From positions 806,001 through 870,000 of the forward strand of contig QPFY01000007.1 of the NCBI GenBank assembly GCA_003665825.1: DNA of 64,000 nt, written 5' to 3'. The translations under genes and the position numbers were made by a program. This document shows positions 20,709 through 32,124 of the stretch, in pieces (within the stretch, counting starts at the first letter, position 1; each line of letters begins with the position of its first letter). The notes beneath the pieces are model-generated. The model was not told the origin of the DNA. It saw only the letters and a program-made list of their open reading frames with translations, and made no database searches. Source of the stretch: Microbotryum silenes-acaulis. Lineage: Eukaryota > Basidiomycota > Microbotryomycetes > Microbotryales > Microbotryaceae.

Positions 20709-22337
20709 ATGGCGACGACCAAGCCATCGCAACCGTTGTCCCAAGAAGCAGCCTTGGAGCGCTTTGGCTCGTCATCGTTCTTCATCCTCACCGGCTTGAC
20801 ACCAGGCAGCGAGTTTGGCATCGATGGCAAGATATGGCAGGTCAATCAGTTCTCAGTGAGTCCGGCTTCATCTCATTTCTTGAGCCACAAATATCCCGGA
20901 CCACCGTCGGTGAAGGAACAGGAGCTCACTCTATGACGCCCCATGTCCCCCTCATTTTCACAGGGCGTCAAATTCCTCCCACCAGGACTTCACTTTTTCG
21001 TATTCTCTTCTGTTCCTTCATTACCTACACCCGACACCGATCCCAACTCAACGAACGCCATACCCTCCGGAGATCCGACCAACGGCCTCGGCCTTCGTTC
21101 AGGTCTGCTGAGGTTTTATCATCCGGACCGAACACCCGAAACGATTGTCAAGGAATGGGATCACCGAGCGAGCGCACTCAAGCCCACCTCGGCCACTGCT
21201 TCTCATCCTGTACGACGACGAACGATCAACTCAGCCGGTGCACCGCCGAGTCCGACGATCGTTTCGGACGAGTACCTGAAAACTCTGGATCGGGAATTGG
21301 CGCCTTTCGAGGATGGGTGGCTGGAGCAATGGTCCAGATTGATCGATTGCATCACAGAACAGACGCTGGCAAGGGTTATTGGGCTCGATGAGCAAGGCTG
21401 TGCGATCGTCGATGCGACTGCGCCTTCGAATATGGATGAGAAGGAATTGCACGCCGCCGAAGCGAGGCTTGGGAAACGACAGTGGGGAAAGCAGAGGCAA
21501 GAGACCGAGCAAGACGTCGCAACGACCGAATCACAAGATGACGATGAGAGGTTGATGTTTGTCGAGTTTGGCCTCAAAAAGAGTTGGCCCGAGGGTGCTC
21601 AAGGTCACGAGCTGAGCATCTGGAGTCGCGACAAGAGCTGGACGATGAACGAGGCTGTACAGAAGCACCTACAAGGAGGTGGGGCCTTCATCATTCGATT
21701 GGACATTCCAATACAAGGTATTTACTGATAGAATTACACCTCAACAACCATAGACTTCAAATCCCTGCTTGGCGAAGTACAACTTAGCTTCATCCTCTTT
21801 ACGCAACTGCACAACTTTTCCTCCTTGCCCATCTACACCTCCCTCCTCCAACTCATCAGTCAATCCTCCTCCATATACTCCCCTGACCACGCTTCCTCCT
21901 CCTCTTCTCTCCCGATGCTAGCATCCTACCTCTCGATCCTGCGCCATCAACTCCTCTCCCTCGACGATGACTTCTTCTCCCTCCACCTCCCCTCCCTCTC
22001 AACAACTCTGACCAAATCGTTGCACGATCTCCAAAAGAACCTCTCGGACGTTTCGCAAACATGGTCACGAGGGATGGGGACGAACGCTTTCGTCGTTTGG
22101 CAAGAGGTCGTCAATAGATGGGATCGGTTGACCGCGGACGTGATGGAACGTTTTGGATGGGAGGTCGCGGCTATCCGAGGAAGCAAATTGATAGGAAAGA
22201 ACTTGGTCGAAGAAAGCGTTGGTCGCGTTCCGAGAGGGATGGAAAACGCCCAGCTTGGGTGGGACGATGATGACGAGTTGGAAGAAGGAGAAGATGCACC
22301 CATCGTTGTGGAGTTGGATGAATATGATACACTCTGA
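20709..22337 (+). CDS. AAR2: AAR2-like U5 snRNP assembly factor
   Basis: Three exons: 20709-20855, 20964-21717 and 21754-22337; 494 residues. The N-terminal part has the AAR2 layout: SSSFFILTGLTPGSEFGIDG, WQVNQFSGVKFLPPGLHFFV and GLRSGLLRFYHPDRTPETIV. Later come RLMFVEFGLKKSWPEGA and LLGEVQLSFILFTQLHNFSS, found in AAR2 proteins at the start of the helical C-terminal domain. AAR2 escorts PRP8 during U5 snRNP maturation in nucleus and cytoplasm. An acidic tail (about 465-494) ends the protein. It converges with NFU1 (stops 167 bp apart). Confidence 0.9.
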
Positions 22338-22503
22338 TATGGCAATGCTACGTAGAAGCTTCCGGCAGGCTAGCTGTTATGTCCGATTCTTCAAATCTCT
22401 ACCGTTTTGCCTTCCCCTCGAAGTCGTTCTGTGAGGAGGCATAGTCGCATTCCGTCATTCAAAGAAACAAAATCTTAGTCGTTGATGGACTGGTCGGTCT
22501 GCT

Positions 22504-23581
22504 CTACTCACGTTCAAATTTGGCAAACTCGTCGATCGCGACTTCCTCCTCTGGCCCTAGAACTTGCAGGACCTCCTTGACCTCTGTGTGGGCGGCCCGA
22601 GAGAAGCATGTTGAGTATGAAGTCGAAGATGATATGAGTGGTCGAATCCAATACTGACCTGGTACGTAATGCATCAACATCCTCTCGATGCCGTTCTTGA
22701 GCGTGACTGTACTCGAATCGCATCCTCGGCAACTTCCCTTGAGACTCAGCTCGACCCTGCCCGCTTCTTCGTCGAACCCCCGGTACTCAATATCACCTCC
22801 ATCCTCCTGAATCGCGGGTCGTACCCGGGTATCCAGCAGCTCCTTGATCATCGCGACGACCTCGGAGTCGGAATCAAGGATCCTGGTGTCCTCGGGACCC
22901 GACTCGTCGCGACCATCTCGGAAGAGCGGTGTCCCCGACGTGAAGTGCTCCATGATCATGGAGTAGACCTCGGGCTTGACGTCAGCCCAAGACGCGTCGG
23001 GGTGTTTGTTGACCGAGATAAAGTCGGGTCCAAATAAAAGCGTCTTGACGCCGGGGAGGTGGAAGAGGCGATCGGCGAGAGGCGACGCCGAGGCCGAGCC
23101 GGCGTCGAGGAACTCGTGGGTGCCCGAGGTCGACACGGCAGAACCGGGGATGAACTTGAGCGAGTCGACATTCGGGGTCGTCTCGGTTTGGATAAACATG
23201 GATCGCCGTTGGACTGAGCGATGGGCGATGGGCGAAGGTGAGAGCGGGGTAGCGACGATTTAGGGTGGTTCGCACGATGATGACGTGAGGCGTGAGTCAG
23301 CATAGAACGAGAGTGGTCACGCAGGTGAAAGCAAGGCAACAGGGTCAGTCACATGGGCGTAGACAGAACGGGCAGCAGGACTGACCATGACCCTGTCGTG
23401 AATACCCGCTTGCCGCCACGTGATCGGTCAGCCGAGGTCGACGACCGGGCAACTGTCGACTCGAGGTCGGCAACGAGACGGTCGAGACGGAACGTTGCCA
23501 CGACGAAATGGCGGCCACGGGTTTGGCGACTGCCACGCGGCTGCACCTGAGGAGCGATGTTGCGAGTGATCGGGATGACAT
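22504..23581 (-). CDS. NFU1: NFU1 iron-sulfur cluster scaffold, mitochondrial
   Basis: Three exons: 23581-23386, 23213-22659 and 22583-22504; 276 residues. The first exon (MSSRSLATSLLRCSRVAVAK) is a mitochondrial presequence. The Nfu N-terminal domain begins at MFIQTETTPNVDSLKFIPG (residue 71). The NifU C-terminal domain follows with IQEDGGDIEYRGFD and the cluster-ligating GSCRGC (Cys227 and Cys230). NFU1 delivers [4Fe-4S] clusters to mitochondrial enzymes such as lipoyl synthase and aconitase-type proteins; the aconitase gene lies 3 kb away, though that adjacency need not be functional. It shares a promoter with the E2 gene. Confidence 0.95.
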
Positions 23582-24050
23582 GGTGGCGATGAAGGCGATG
23601 AAGGCGTCGATCGAGTGGTGGGTGGAGAGAAGAAGGTCGAGCTCCGACGCCGCGAGAACCGAGACGCGTCGGTTGCGATTCCGCATTAGTAATGGCGCGC
23701 ATCTATACGCAATCCCCGAGTCGGGCCCGGTGGTAATCGAATTGCGAGGCGCGTGAGTACTCCTCGCGCCAGGCAGGCGCCGCTCTCGGGTCCATGTGGC
23801 GCTACTGATCGGGTTCGCGACGACGACGTTGCACGACGAATCTCGCCGTCCTGCACCCACACACTACCGGCATCCCACACAGAATAACCCGGCTTCAAAC
23901 TCGGCTTCAAGTACGACGGGACGGGTAAATCGGAATAAAGTAGAGCTCCACAGGGTCGTGCAACGTCTCGGCATCTCGGCAGCGATCATCTCAGTCGACT
24001 CGGGTCCAACGACGGTGCACGTGTGACAGTACTAGTGCCACCATCCGATC
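23582..24050. promoter_or_regulatory. Divergent promoter region NFU1/UBE2W-like
   Basis: 469 bp between divergent starts with no gene of its own. It is GC-rich near NFU1 and contains gtgcacgtgtg about 30 bp before the E2 start. Confidence 0.5.
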
Positions 24051-25514
24051 ATGTCTCGCATCCAGGCCAAGCGACTGCAAAAGGTACATCGGCATCCTTC
24101 ACCTCACCCGCGGGTACAATGGCTGACATTCGCTCCACCTCTTTCTGCCTCGTCGCAGGAGATCACCGAGGTAGGTGCACAACGTTCCGACGGAGGACCC
24201 GGTTTCAAGCACGTGGGCGCATATATGAATGCTCATGAATACTGCCTTTCTGTGACCAAGATCCGAGCGTCAGGTCCACCAGCAGGTAAGGGCTGTTGCA
24301 GTCGCCAGTCGAGCCAACGAGGTGGGTATATGCAGCTGAGCATGCTGGGACCCCCACCTCTTGGTGGTATTTCCTCTCTCTGGCGCAGGCTGCGAGCTAT
24401 TACAAGCCGAGGATCTCGCAGAGTGGATATTTAGCATTCAAGTTTTGGGCGATGGAACCGTATATCAAGGAGGTGAGTCACACACCCTTCTCCTTCGGTG
24501 CATGCCTCCTGACTGAGCATCTTCGCAACCCCCACACTGGTGCAGAGAAATTCGCATTGGTCGGTACCACCCCACCGTGACCGCAAGCAGGCAGGACTTC
24601 ACACAAACTCACACGTAAACTAACACAACCCACGTCATGTATTACTCAGAGGTTTCGGTTCGGCTCGGCCTATCCCATTGATGTCAGTGTGACTTGGAGT
24701 CCATCTCCACAAAAGCCCCGAGATCCTAACCCACCTGCGCTTCCTCCTCTTACTCTGATGCAGAGCCCTGAAGGTGTGTAAAATCGCTTTTAGAATGGCA
24801 CGAAGCTCCAAATATCTGCAACGACTGCTCGTGCAGTTGCTTCCGCTCTGGAGTCGCACGTTGGGTTAACGGCTGACTCTAGGTTGCCACTCACCACCGC
24901 AGTCACGTTTCTTGTCTCGGATGGATGGACCGCACCGTGTCATCCACACGTTTATTCAAATGGGCACATATGTGCTAGTGTACTAGTATGTGGATCTTTT
25001 CTTTTCTCCCGAGTCTCTCGATCTCGATCGCGGTGGCCCAGCCTCACTGACGAGTTTTCGTGACCCCGTTTCTCCTCCTCTTCGCTGTATCACACCATTG
25101 TAGGGATCGGGATGGTCGCCCGTCCTCAATGTGCAGGCGCTTTTATTAACACTACAGTCAATGCTGGCATCGTGCAAGCAAAAGGAACGTCCTTCCGACA
25201 ACGGTGAGTGCTCTATCATTTCGGGAATGCGAGGTTCTTTCGCTTGACCGCAAGCTGATGAGAACGTCGTACATCATTTTCGAAACCGTGCAAATTCAAC
25301 GTGTCCGATATGTACATCGACATAACTTAGATCGCTACGTAAGTACCATAGGCAGAAATCTTGAACGGTGTGAGCCGCAGTGGGGATCGACAACCTCGGA
25401 CAAACTCGGCTCGCTGACGATTTCGCTCGGGATTCTCCTCGACCGATGCAGGTTCGGAACGCCCCCAAGTCGCCCAAAGACGCTCGCTTCGCATATCACG
25501 ACGATACAGTATGA
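24051..25514 (+). CDS. UBE2W-like ubiquitin-conjugating enzyme E2 (Ubc16 type)
   Basis: Eleven coding exons: 24051-24083, 24159-24170, 24261-24285, 24389-24472, 24546-24559, 24650-24682, 24764-24773, 24903-24985, 25104-25203, 25331-25338 and 25452-25514. The total is 465 nt, 154 residues. The product follows UBE2W end to end: SRIQAKRLQKEITE, AEWIFSIQVLGDGTVYQG, FRFGSAYPIDSPEVTFLV, HPHVYSNGHICASVLGSGWS (active-site Cys94), QSMLASCKQKERPSDNDRYV and the C-terminal YHDDTV, which matches the WYHDDT tail of UBE2W. UBE2W attaches ubiquitin to disordered protein N-termini. Exons of 8, 10, 12 and 14 nt are required; all junctions are GT-AG and phases agree. Conserved length (human 151) supports an intact gene. 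Confidence 0.9.
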
Positions 25515-28506
25515 TAGAAGGAGCTTCCCCGAGGAACGAAATTTTGCACACGCTATGAGGACCCAAGCCACATGATGGTGCCATCTCGCAGGCTGATCAG
25601 GGGCTGAGCAGTGCCGACGATTTCTAGAGCATCAGCATTACCGCCTACCCTACCTACCTATTTACCTACCTATCGCTCCTTATTGTACAATACCCGTTTG
25701 CTATCGCCATGATTAACTCGCTCTGTGTGCTTTCGGATCAGTTTGCCCGGTCCGTGGAGTCGCGAGCTGCAACTCAAGCGAGCGCCGGTCGGTTGAAACG
25801 CGAGGAGGGGTCGCAGCGATCTTCCCCGGTCTACGGGGCTGCTTTCCCATGTCAGCCGGCCTCAAGAATTACTCAGAATCGGTGCAAAGGTCCTCCCTCG
25901 CTCGCGAATCTGGAAGCGCTAGGTATAGATAGTTCCTAGAGGTAATGGAGAAACAAATACGTATATGCACCGTGGCCTTGGTCCTCAGTACGGAGAGTGA
26001 CATGGGCATGAGTTTAGCCAAGACGTCGAAAAAGATCCGCGCGGACTAAATAGTTGACGGACTCTTGGCAACGGATCCCGCCGGGGCCCGCTGTGCAGCT
26101 ATTCATGTAGCCCGACACGAAAGACAAGAGTTGCAACAGTGAGAAGGATCTCCAAGAAAGTCTGGAACATGAACGATTTGGTAATCTCGGACCGAGGCTC
26201 ACCTCGGTGGGCCCATCGCTTGCGAGGGCGAGGGGATGGCACGGGCTCATGTGATGCGGCGCCCGACTGGTCGGTGGCAGTTTTCGCCCGCGCCAAAATC
26301 CATTTTGGTGAGTTTCGTCTCTTAATATGCCGTTGGCGTACTACCTAGGTGAGTCGTACTCGAGGCATCGACCCAAGATATCATCAAGCTCCAACATCTA
26401 ATCTACTACATCTTCGAACGTCTGAACCCATTCGATAGGGTACCCACCCTCCTCTTGCCTCAAGCAAGTACGCCGACGTTTCACTCTTGGCTCTTGCAGC
26501 TTGCAGCCCCACTCGATACGGATCGCAGATCGAGTTGTGTCGCTGGCGCTGCACTGCACTGCACTGGCAGCCGCCGTCCTCTGTCGCCGTGGCATACAAA
26601 TGCCTGCACGTGCGCATCAGTGATTCGTTATGCCTACTCATTTCTCTCTCGGTCAAACTTCTCTGCACGACATTGCACAGCTATGCACCGCATGCTCGGA
26701 TCGAATCGACCTCCCGCGACCTGCTTCGTTGCAAAAACCCTCCTTCGCCCACCGCCGAGTGCACTGCGTCGATCCGAGGCGGAGAAGGGGAGCGGGGCGA
26801 GGACCACAATCCAGGAGGATGGATCAGCGGAGAAGTAGGCGGGGTAAAGAATCAATGACAGAATAAGAATACCTGCGGAGTCATGGCAGAAACAGGCAGT
26901 GAATCGATCGAAGGGCACATTTTCGGAGCAGGCTCAAATGAAAACGGATCCAGTTCAGACAAGACATGACAGTGCATATCGGTGTAAATCCCTGCAAATC
27001 AATTAAATGACCCATGAAATCTGGACGCAGAATTATGCAAGCTCATGCACAAGTATAGTGTACTCGAGGAAATCGAATATTATTTCTGCAGCCCGGCCGT
27101 GACCGATTCCAAGCAGCCGATTTACCTCTGAATATGACAACGCCTACTTGATATTGGTTTCTTATCTTTGAATATACAGGAATCAGTTTCTGAGCTTCGT
27201 CACGGCCTTTGACTCGCCCCGAACGGCGACCCAGCTCCGTGTTGGACCTCGCAGTGAATCGCGATGGAAGCGAGGTCGCCCAAGCTCGAGCAAAGCTGCT
27301 GGAGCAACAACCACTGTATCGATCGCGGCGACCTCAACTTTGGGTGATCCCCAGAGCTCAAACTATTTACTGAGACTCGATCGAGCTTGATCGAAAGGGT
27401 ATTTGGTCTGTTCGATAGGTGAATCGTTGATCACGATGTGGGGTGCAAAGGCCCCCTGTCCACGATCTCGCTTCAGATCCGTGCCGGGCCGCTCGGCGCT
27501 TGGCAGAGTTGGAGAAGGTCGGAAGCGGTGGCGTCATTAATACGAATAATCTGATCAGGAGCGCGCGTGGCTAACCCCCAGGTCAGCGAACACTTTGCAC
27601 ACCTCTGACTCTCTTCTTCTTTCTTCTTCATCGTCTTGGCTCGGCACTTTGGCCCTCGCGAACGCGAAAATTCGGGTCGTCATTCGGTCATCTCTTACCG
27701 AATATCAGCGATGATGAACGAGCCAGAGCAGTAAACTTCCCATCCGTGAGTGCTTCCTTTCTCGTCACGTGCTCGCTTGTTCTTGCTCTTGCTCAATCGT
27801 TGTCGATCGCGTGGGACGGCTGCAGTGTCTCTGATCCGCTGGTGGTGCTCGCTCATGCAGTGCTGACCCCATGCCCACCACTACATGATCACCCTCACTT
27901 TCCACGAGCCTCCGCGGTGGTTTAATCGAATTGATCCCCGATGATCGCACTTTCAACCTGACTCATGCAACCTACTGCTCAAGCATGTGGAGTTAGCTCG
28001 TGCGACGTTCCCCTCTCACAACCTCGGTCCGTCGCACACGGGGGACTCGGAGGGGGTCCCGACTCAATCGAAGATTCATCAACATCATCGTCATTCATCA
28101 TCGTCATCATCGTCATCATTCCTCATCATGCATCATCTTGCTGAATATTGTATACTTTGCTCATCTCTCGACCTGGTCTCCGCCTGGACCATTCCGGTGT
28201 TTCAAGCGCGCGCGCGCCTGGGCGGAGTTTTTGATTCTTTTTGTCCAGACCTGGCAGAAATAGCTGGCGCGTTTGTCTCTTTTTGTTGTCCAGAGTTTTG
28301 TCGTAGACTTTTTTTGACACGCGCCAGCGGCTGGCCAAAACGTGCCCCGACCAGCTCCGATCGACCCTCAATGTGGGGAAGCTCCAAAGCTCCGAGTCGG
28401 CTGCTCGCCTCCCTTTCTCTTCCTCCCCCTCCTCTCCCCTCCTTTTCCTCGTGAATATTCTGTCTTCTCTCCCCTTGAGCACAACCCACCCCATATATAG
28501 CAAATT
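25515..28506. other. Gene-poor region upstream of acetyl-CoA synthetase
   Basis: About 3 kb with only short overlapping open frames and no recognisable domain. The stretch 27000-27760 lacks open frames of any length. Features seen: CACGTG at 27766-27771, an atc/gtc-rich microsatellite (about 28085-28130) and a GCGCGCGCGC run near 28204. The last kilobase probably holds the promoter and 5' UTR of the next gene, perhaps with a UTR intron. No tRNA or rRNA was recognised by eye. Confidence 0.5.
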
Positions 28507-31462
28507 ATGGCGGATCAACACGACTATCGTTCTGCCCCGACGCACGAGATCTCGAAGCGCACGAATGGCAAGTTGAGCGAGTACAAGAAGCCCCACGCCG
28601 ACACCGCCGAGTATGAGCGAATGTACAAGGAGTCGATCGAGCAGCCGAGTGTCTTTTGGGACAAGGTGAGTCTTTCTCTCTTCATAGTACCCTTATCCGG
28701 GGGCATGTCGTGTATGTGTTCGCGTCCCGACGTCTCCTCTTTGTCGAGCTCTGCTCCCTCCACGAGGGGGAAGGACGGGAGCGCTCGCTGGTGGGATGGA
28801 CGAAAAGCGGCGCTTCCGATTCTCTACGCATCGCGTTTGTCATGGCTTGGGGTGGCTGTTTTGAGCTGAAGTTTTAGGGTCTAGTTGCTTCTAGTTGTAG
28901 CATATCCGTCTGTCGAGCTAGGGGTGATAGGTGCTACAGCTCAGCGGAATCCCGGGTTCCTACCGGTGCCCCGCACTCATCGACTGCGTTCCAGATCTCC
29001 TTTTCCGACCTGCGGAACCATTCTCGGCGCTTTTAGGATTCTTCATCATACTCTCGAGTATCTTGAGCCATGATACTAACTGTTTTCACCTCGTTCATGA
29101 CCTCAGATGGCCAAGGAGCACCTGTACTGGCACCGTCCTTACTCCACCGTCATGGCCGGCTCGTTCGAGGCCGGTGACGTGCAGTGGTTCCCCGAAGGCG
29201 GTTTGAACGTCTCCTACAACTGTGTCGATCGATGGGCCTACAAGCACCCCGACAAGGTCAGTTTTGATAGTGTCTAGGTGATCTTGCGAACTCCCGAGCC
29301 GGCCGCTAACCCTCTCGTACCCATGCTCTCCGCCCCATGTCACTCCACCCTGTCCCTCTAGACCGCGATCATCTGGGAAGCCGATGAGCCCGGAGAACAC
29401 GTCGAGCTCACCTACTCGCAACTCCTCCAAGAGGTGTGCCGAACGGCCAACATCTTAAAAAACATGGGTGTCAAGAAGGGCGATGTACGTTTCCGAAAAA
29501 TTCTTCTGTCCGCTCAGCTATCCCGTCGCGCCCGAGCTAATGACACTTTCGGTGCTTTAATCCCATCCAGACCGTTGCTATTTACTTGCCTATGTAAGCA
29601 CTACGGCTTTGGATTCCTCATTGGAGCCAAAATGTGCGGTTTGCTGATCTTCGGCGTCGAATCGTTCGTCCAACAGGGTCCCCGAGGCTGCCATCGCTTT
29701 CCTTGCTTGCGCCCGTCTCGGTGCCGTCCACTCCGTCGTCTTTGCCGGTTTCTCGGCCGAATCTCTCCGTGACCGCGTGCAGGACGCTAAATCGCGCGTC
29801 GTCATTACGGCCGACGAAGGCAAACGTGGAGGCAAGACGATCGCGACCAAGTCGATCGTCGACGCCGCACTGAGCGAGTGCCCCGACGTCAAGCACGTCC
29901 TCGTGCTCAAGCGAACCGGTGGCAAGGTCAAGTGGACCGAGGGCCGCGATGTTTGGTGGCACGAGGCCAAGAAGACCGTCCAGCCCTACTGCTCGCCCGA
30001 GATCGTCAACTCCGAGGACCCGCTCTTCATCCTCTACACTTCCGGTTCCACCGGCAAGGTACGTTCCTTTCGATTCACCCGCGTTCGCATGCTGTGATCA
30101 GGTGCTAACCGGAGCGTTTCATCGCCAATTCCATGCAGCCCAAAGGTGTTGTCCACTCGAGCGCTGGCTACCTCCTCGGCGCCTTCATGACGCTTAAGTA
30201 CGTGTTCGATGTCCACCCCGATGACAAGTATGCCTGCATGGCCGACGTCGGTTGGATCACGGGCCACACCTACATCGTCTACGGCCCCCTCGCCAACGGT
30301 GTCACGACGACCATTTTCGAGTCGACGCCCGTGTACCCTACCCCTTCGCGATTCTGGGAGGTCGTTGCCAAGCACAAGCTCACGCAGTTCTACACCGCCC
30401 CGACCGCCATCCGTTTGTTGCGCCGCTTGGGCGAGAAGCACGTCGAGGGCCACGATCTCAGTACGTTGCGCACGATCGGTTCGGTCGGAGAACCCATCAA
30501 TCCCGAGGCTTGGGAATGGTACCACGAGCACGTCGGCAAGAAGGAGTGCCAAGTCGTCGACACGTACTGGCAGACTGAGACCGGATCGATCATAATCACG
30601 TGAGTCTGAACAGGTCGAGTCCTTTTCAGTTGCCAGAGCTGTCGCTGAACTCCCTCGAATGTGTACTTCAGTCCCTTGCCCGGAGCCACCAAGACCAAGC
30701 CCGGATCCGCGACTCTTCCCTTCTTCGGTATCAAGCCCGTCTTGCTCGACCCTACTACGGGCAAGGTCGTCGAAGGCAACGAGAAGGAGGGTGTGCTTGC
30801 CGTTGCGCAGCCGTGGCCTTCGATCGCCCGCACGGTCTATGGCGACCACCAGCGATACCTCGAGACATACCTCAAGCCTTACCCCGGCTACTACTTTACG
30901 GGCGACGGTGCTGGACGTGACCATGATGGCTACTACTGGATCCGAGGCCGAGTTGATGACGTCATTAACGTTTCGGGCCATCGTCTCTCGACCGCCGAGA
31001 TCGAGTCGGCTTTGATCCAACACCCCGGTGTCGCCGAGGCCGCTGTGGTCGGTATCCCCGACGAGGTCACGGGTCAATCAATTGTCGCTTACGTGACGAT
31101 GAAGCCCGACTTCAACATGAACGACACCGACGAGGCGTCTCTGTCCAAGGAGCTCGTCCTTCAGGTCCGAAAATCGATCGGACCCTTCTCGGCACCGAAG
31201 CACTTGATTCTCTTGGGCGACCTGCCCAAGACCCGATCCGGAAAGGTAAGCTTTCTTACTGTCTGAGCCTTCTGGTATGCTGTGATCTGTCCGCTGACCT
31301 TGCTCGCTACTTTGCAATCCTTGCCTGACCCAGATCATGCGCCGCATCTTGCGCAAGGTCGCCGCCGGCGAGGGCGACCAGCTCGGCGACTTGTCGACCC
31401 TGGCCGAGCCCGAAGTTGTTGAGACAATCAAGACCAAGACTGCTTCTTCACTCAAGAAGTAA
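28507..31462 (+). CDS. ACS1: Acetyl-coenzyme A synthetase
   Basis: Eight exons: 28507-28665, 29107-29256, 29362-29484, 29571-29593, 29677-30058, 30139-30599, 30672-31245 and 31334-31462; 666 residues. It is an ANL-superfamily adenylating enzyme: substrate region [23 protein letters not shown]-binding P-loop [50 protein letters not shown], the hinge [20 protein letters not shown] and the catalytic lysine near the end in [17 protein letters not shown]. It makes acetyl-CoA from acetate, ATP and CoA in cytosol and nucleus. No signal or presequence is seen. The 23-nt fourth exon splits an ATG (Met) codon. Length fits the family (about 650-670). Confidence 0.98.
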
Positions 31463-32124
31463 TTCTAATCTCGACCCTCTTGTACCTCTCTACCTACCGT
31501 TCCATCCTTTGAGATTTAAAATTCGGGCGTCGCGCGGTAGCGCCAGCCGTGTTTTTCTCTGACTCGTTTCTGATCCCGGTAGCTTAATCGAACCAAGACT
31601 TTGCTGTAATTGTTTATGACTCCTGTCCCATACCCACTGCTCCTGCATCCGACAACGGACACGGGACACGGAGAGCACCGCAGATAGGCCACTCGCTTAG
31701 GCTGATCGATCGAGGAACTGGCGCCCACGATTATATTGCTGCTGGCGAGGCCACGTCCTTCTGCCGGACGCGCTCTCGGCATAGGTCTCGGCATAGGTCT
31801 CGGCAGCTCCCGGCAGAGGGCCAAGGTCGACGGGAGACGGCCCGTCGCTGCTCGTTGGTCTTGATTTGGCCCCACAACCGCCTCGTCAACCAGGCAACAT
31901 TCGAGTCCTCAAGCCACCAGCGTCGACACCAGTCAAGAGTCGTTCATCGGGAACCAATCCTCAGTACAAATCGTATCTCCCCCGTGTTATTAGGATTGAT
32001 CAACGCATCCGCTCAACGCGTGACCTCCGTAATCCGCGGCGCTTCGCAACTCTGGAGTTATTGCGCGGTAGTTAGCCGTAGCTCGACATTGGACTTGTAC
32101 GGGCGTGCAGAAGCCGGTGCTACA
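31463..32124. other. Intergenic region ACS1/transporter
   Basis: About 660 bp without a supported gene. A 14-bp direct repeat (ggcataggtctc, about 31777-31805) is present. It should contain the ACS1 3' UTR and the transporter promoter. Confidence 0.5.
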
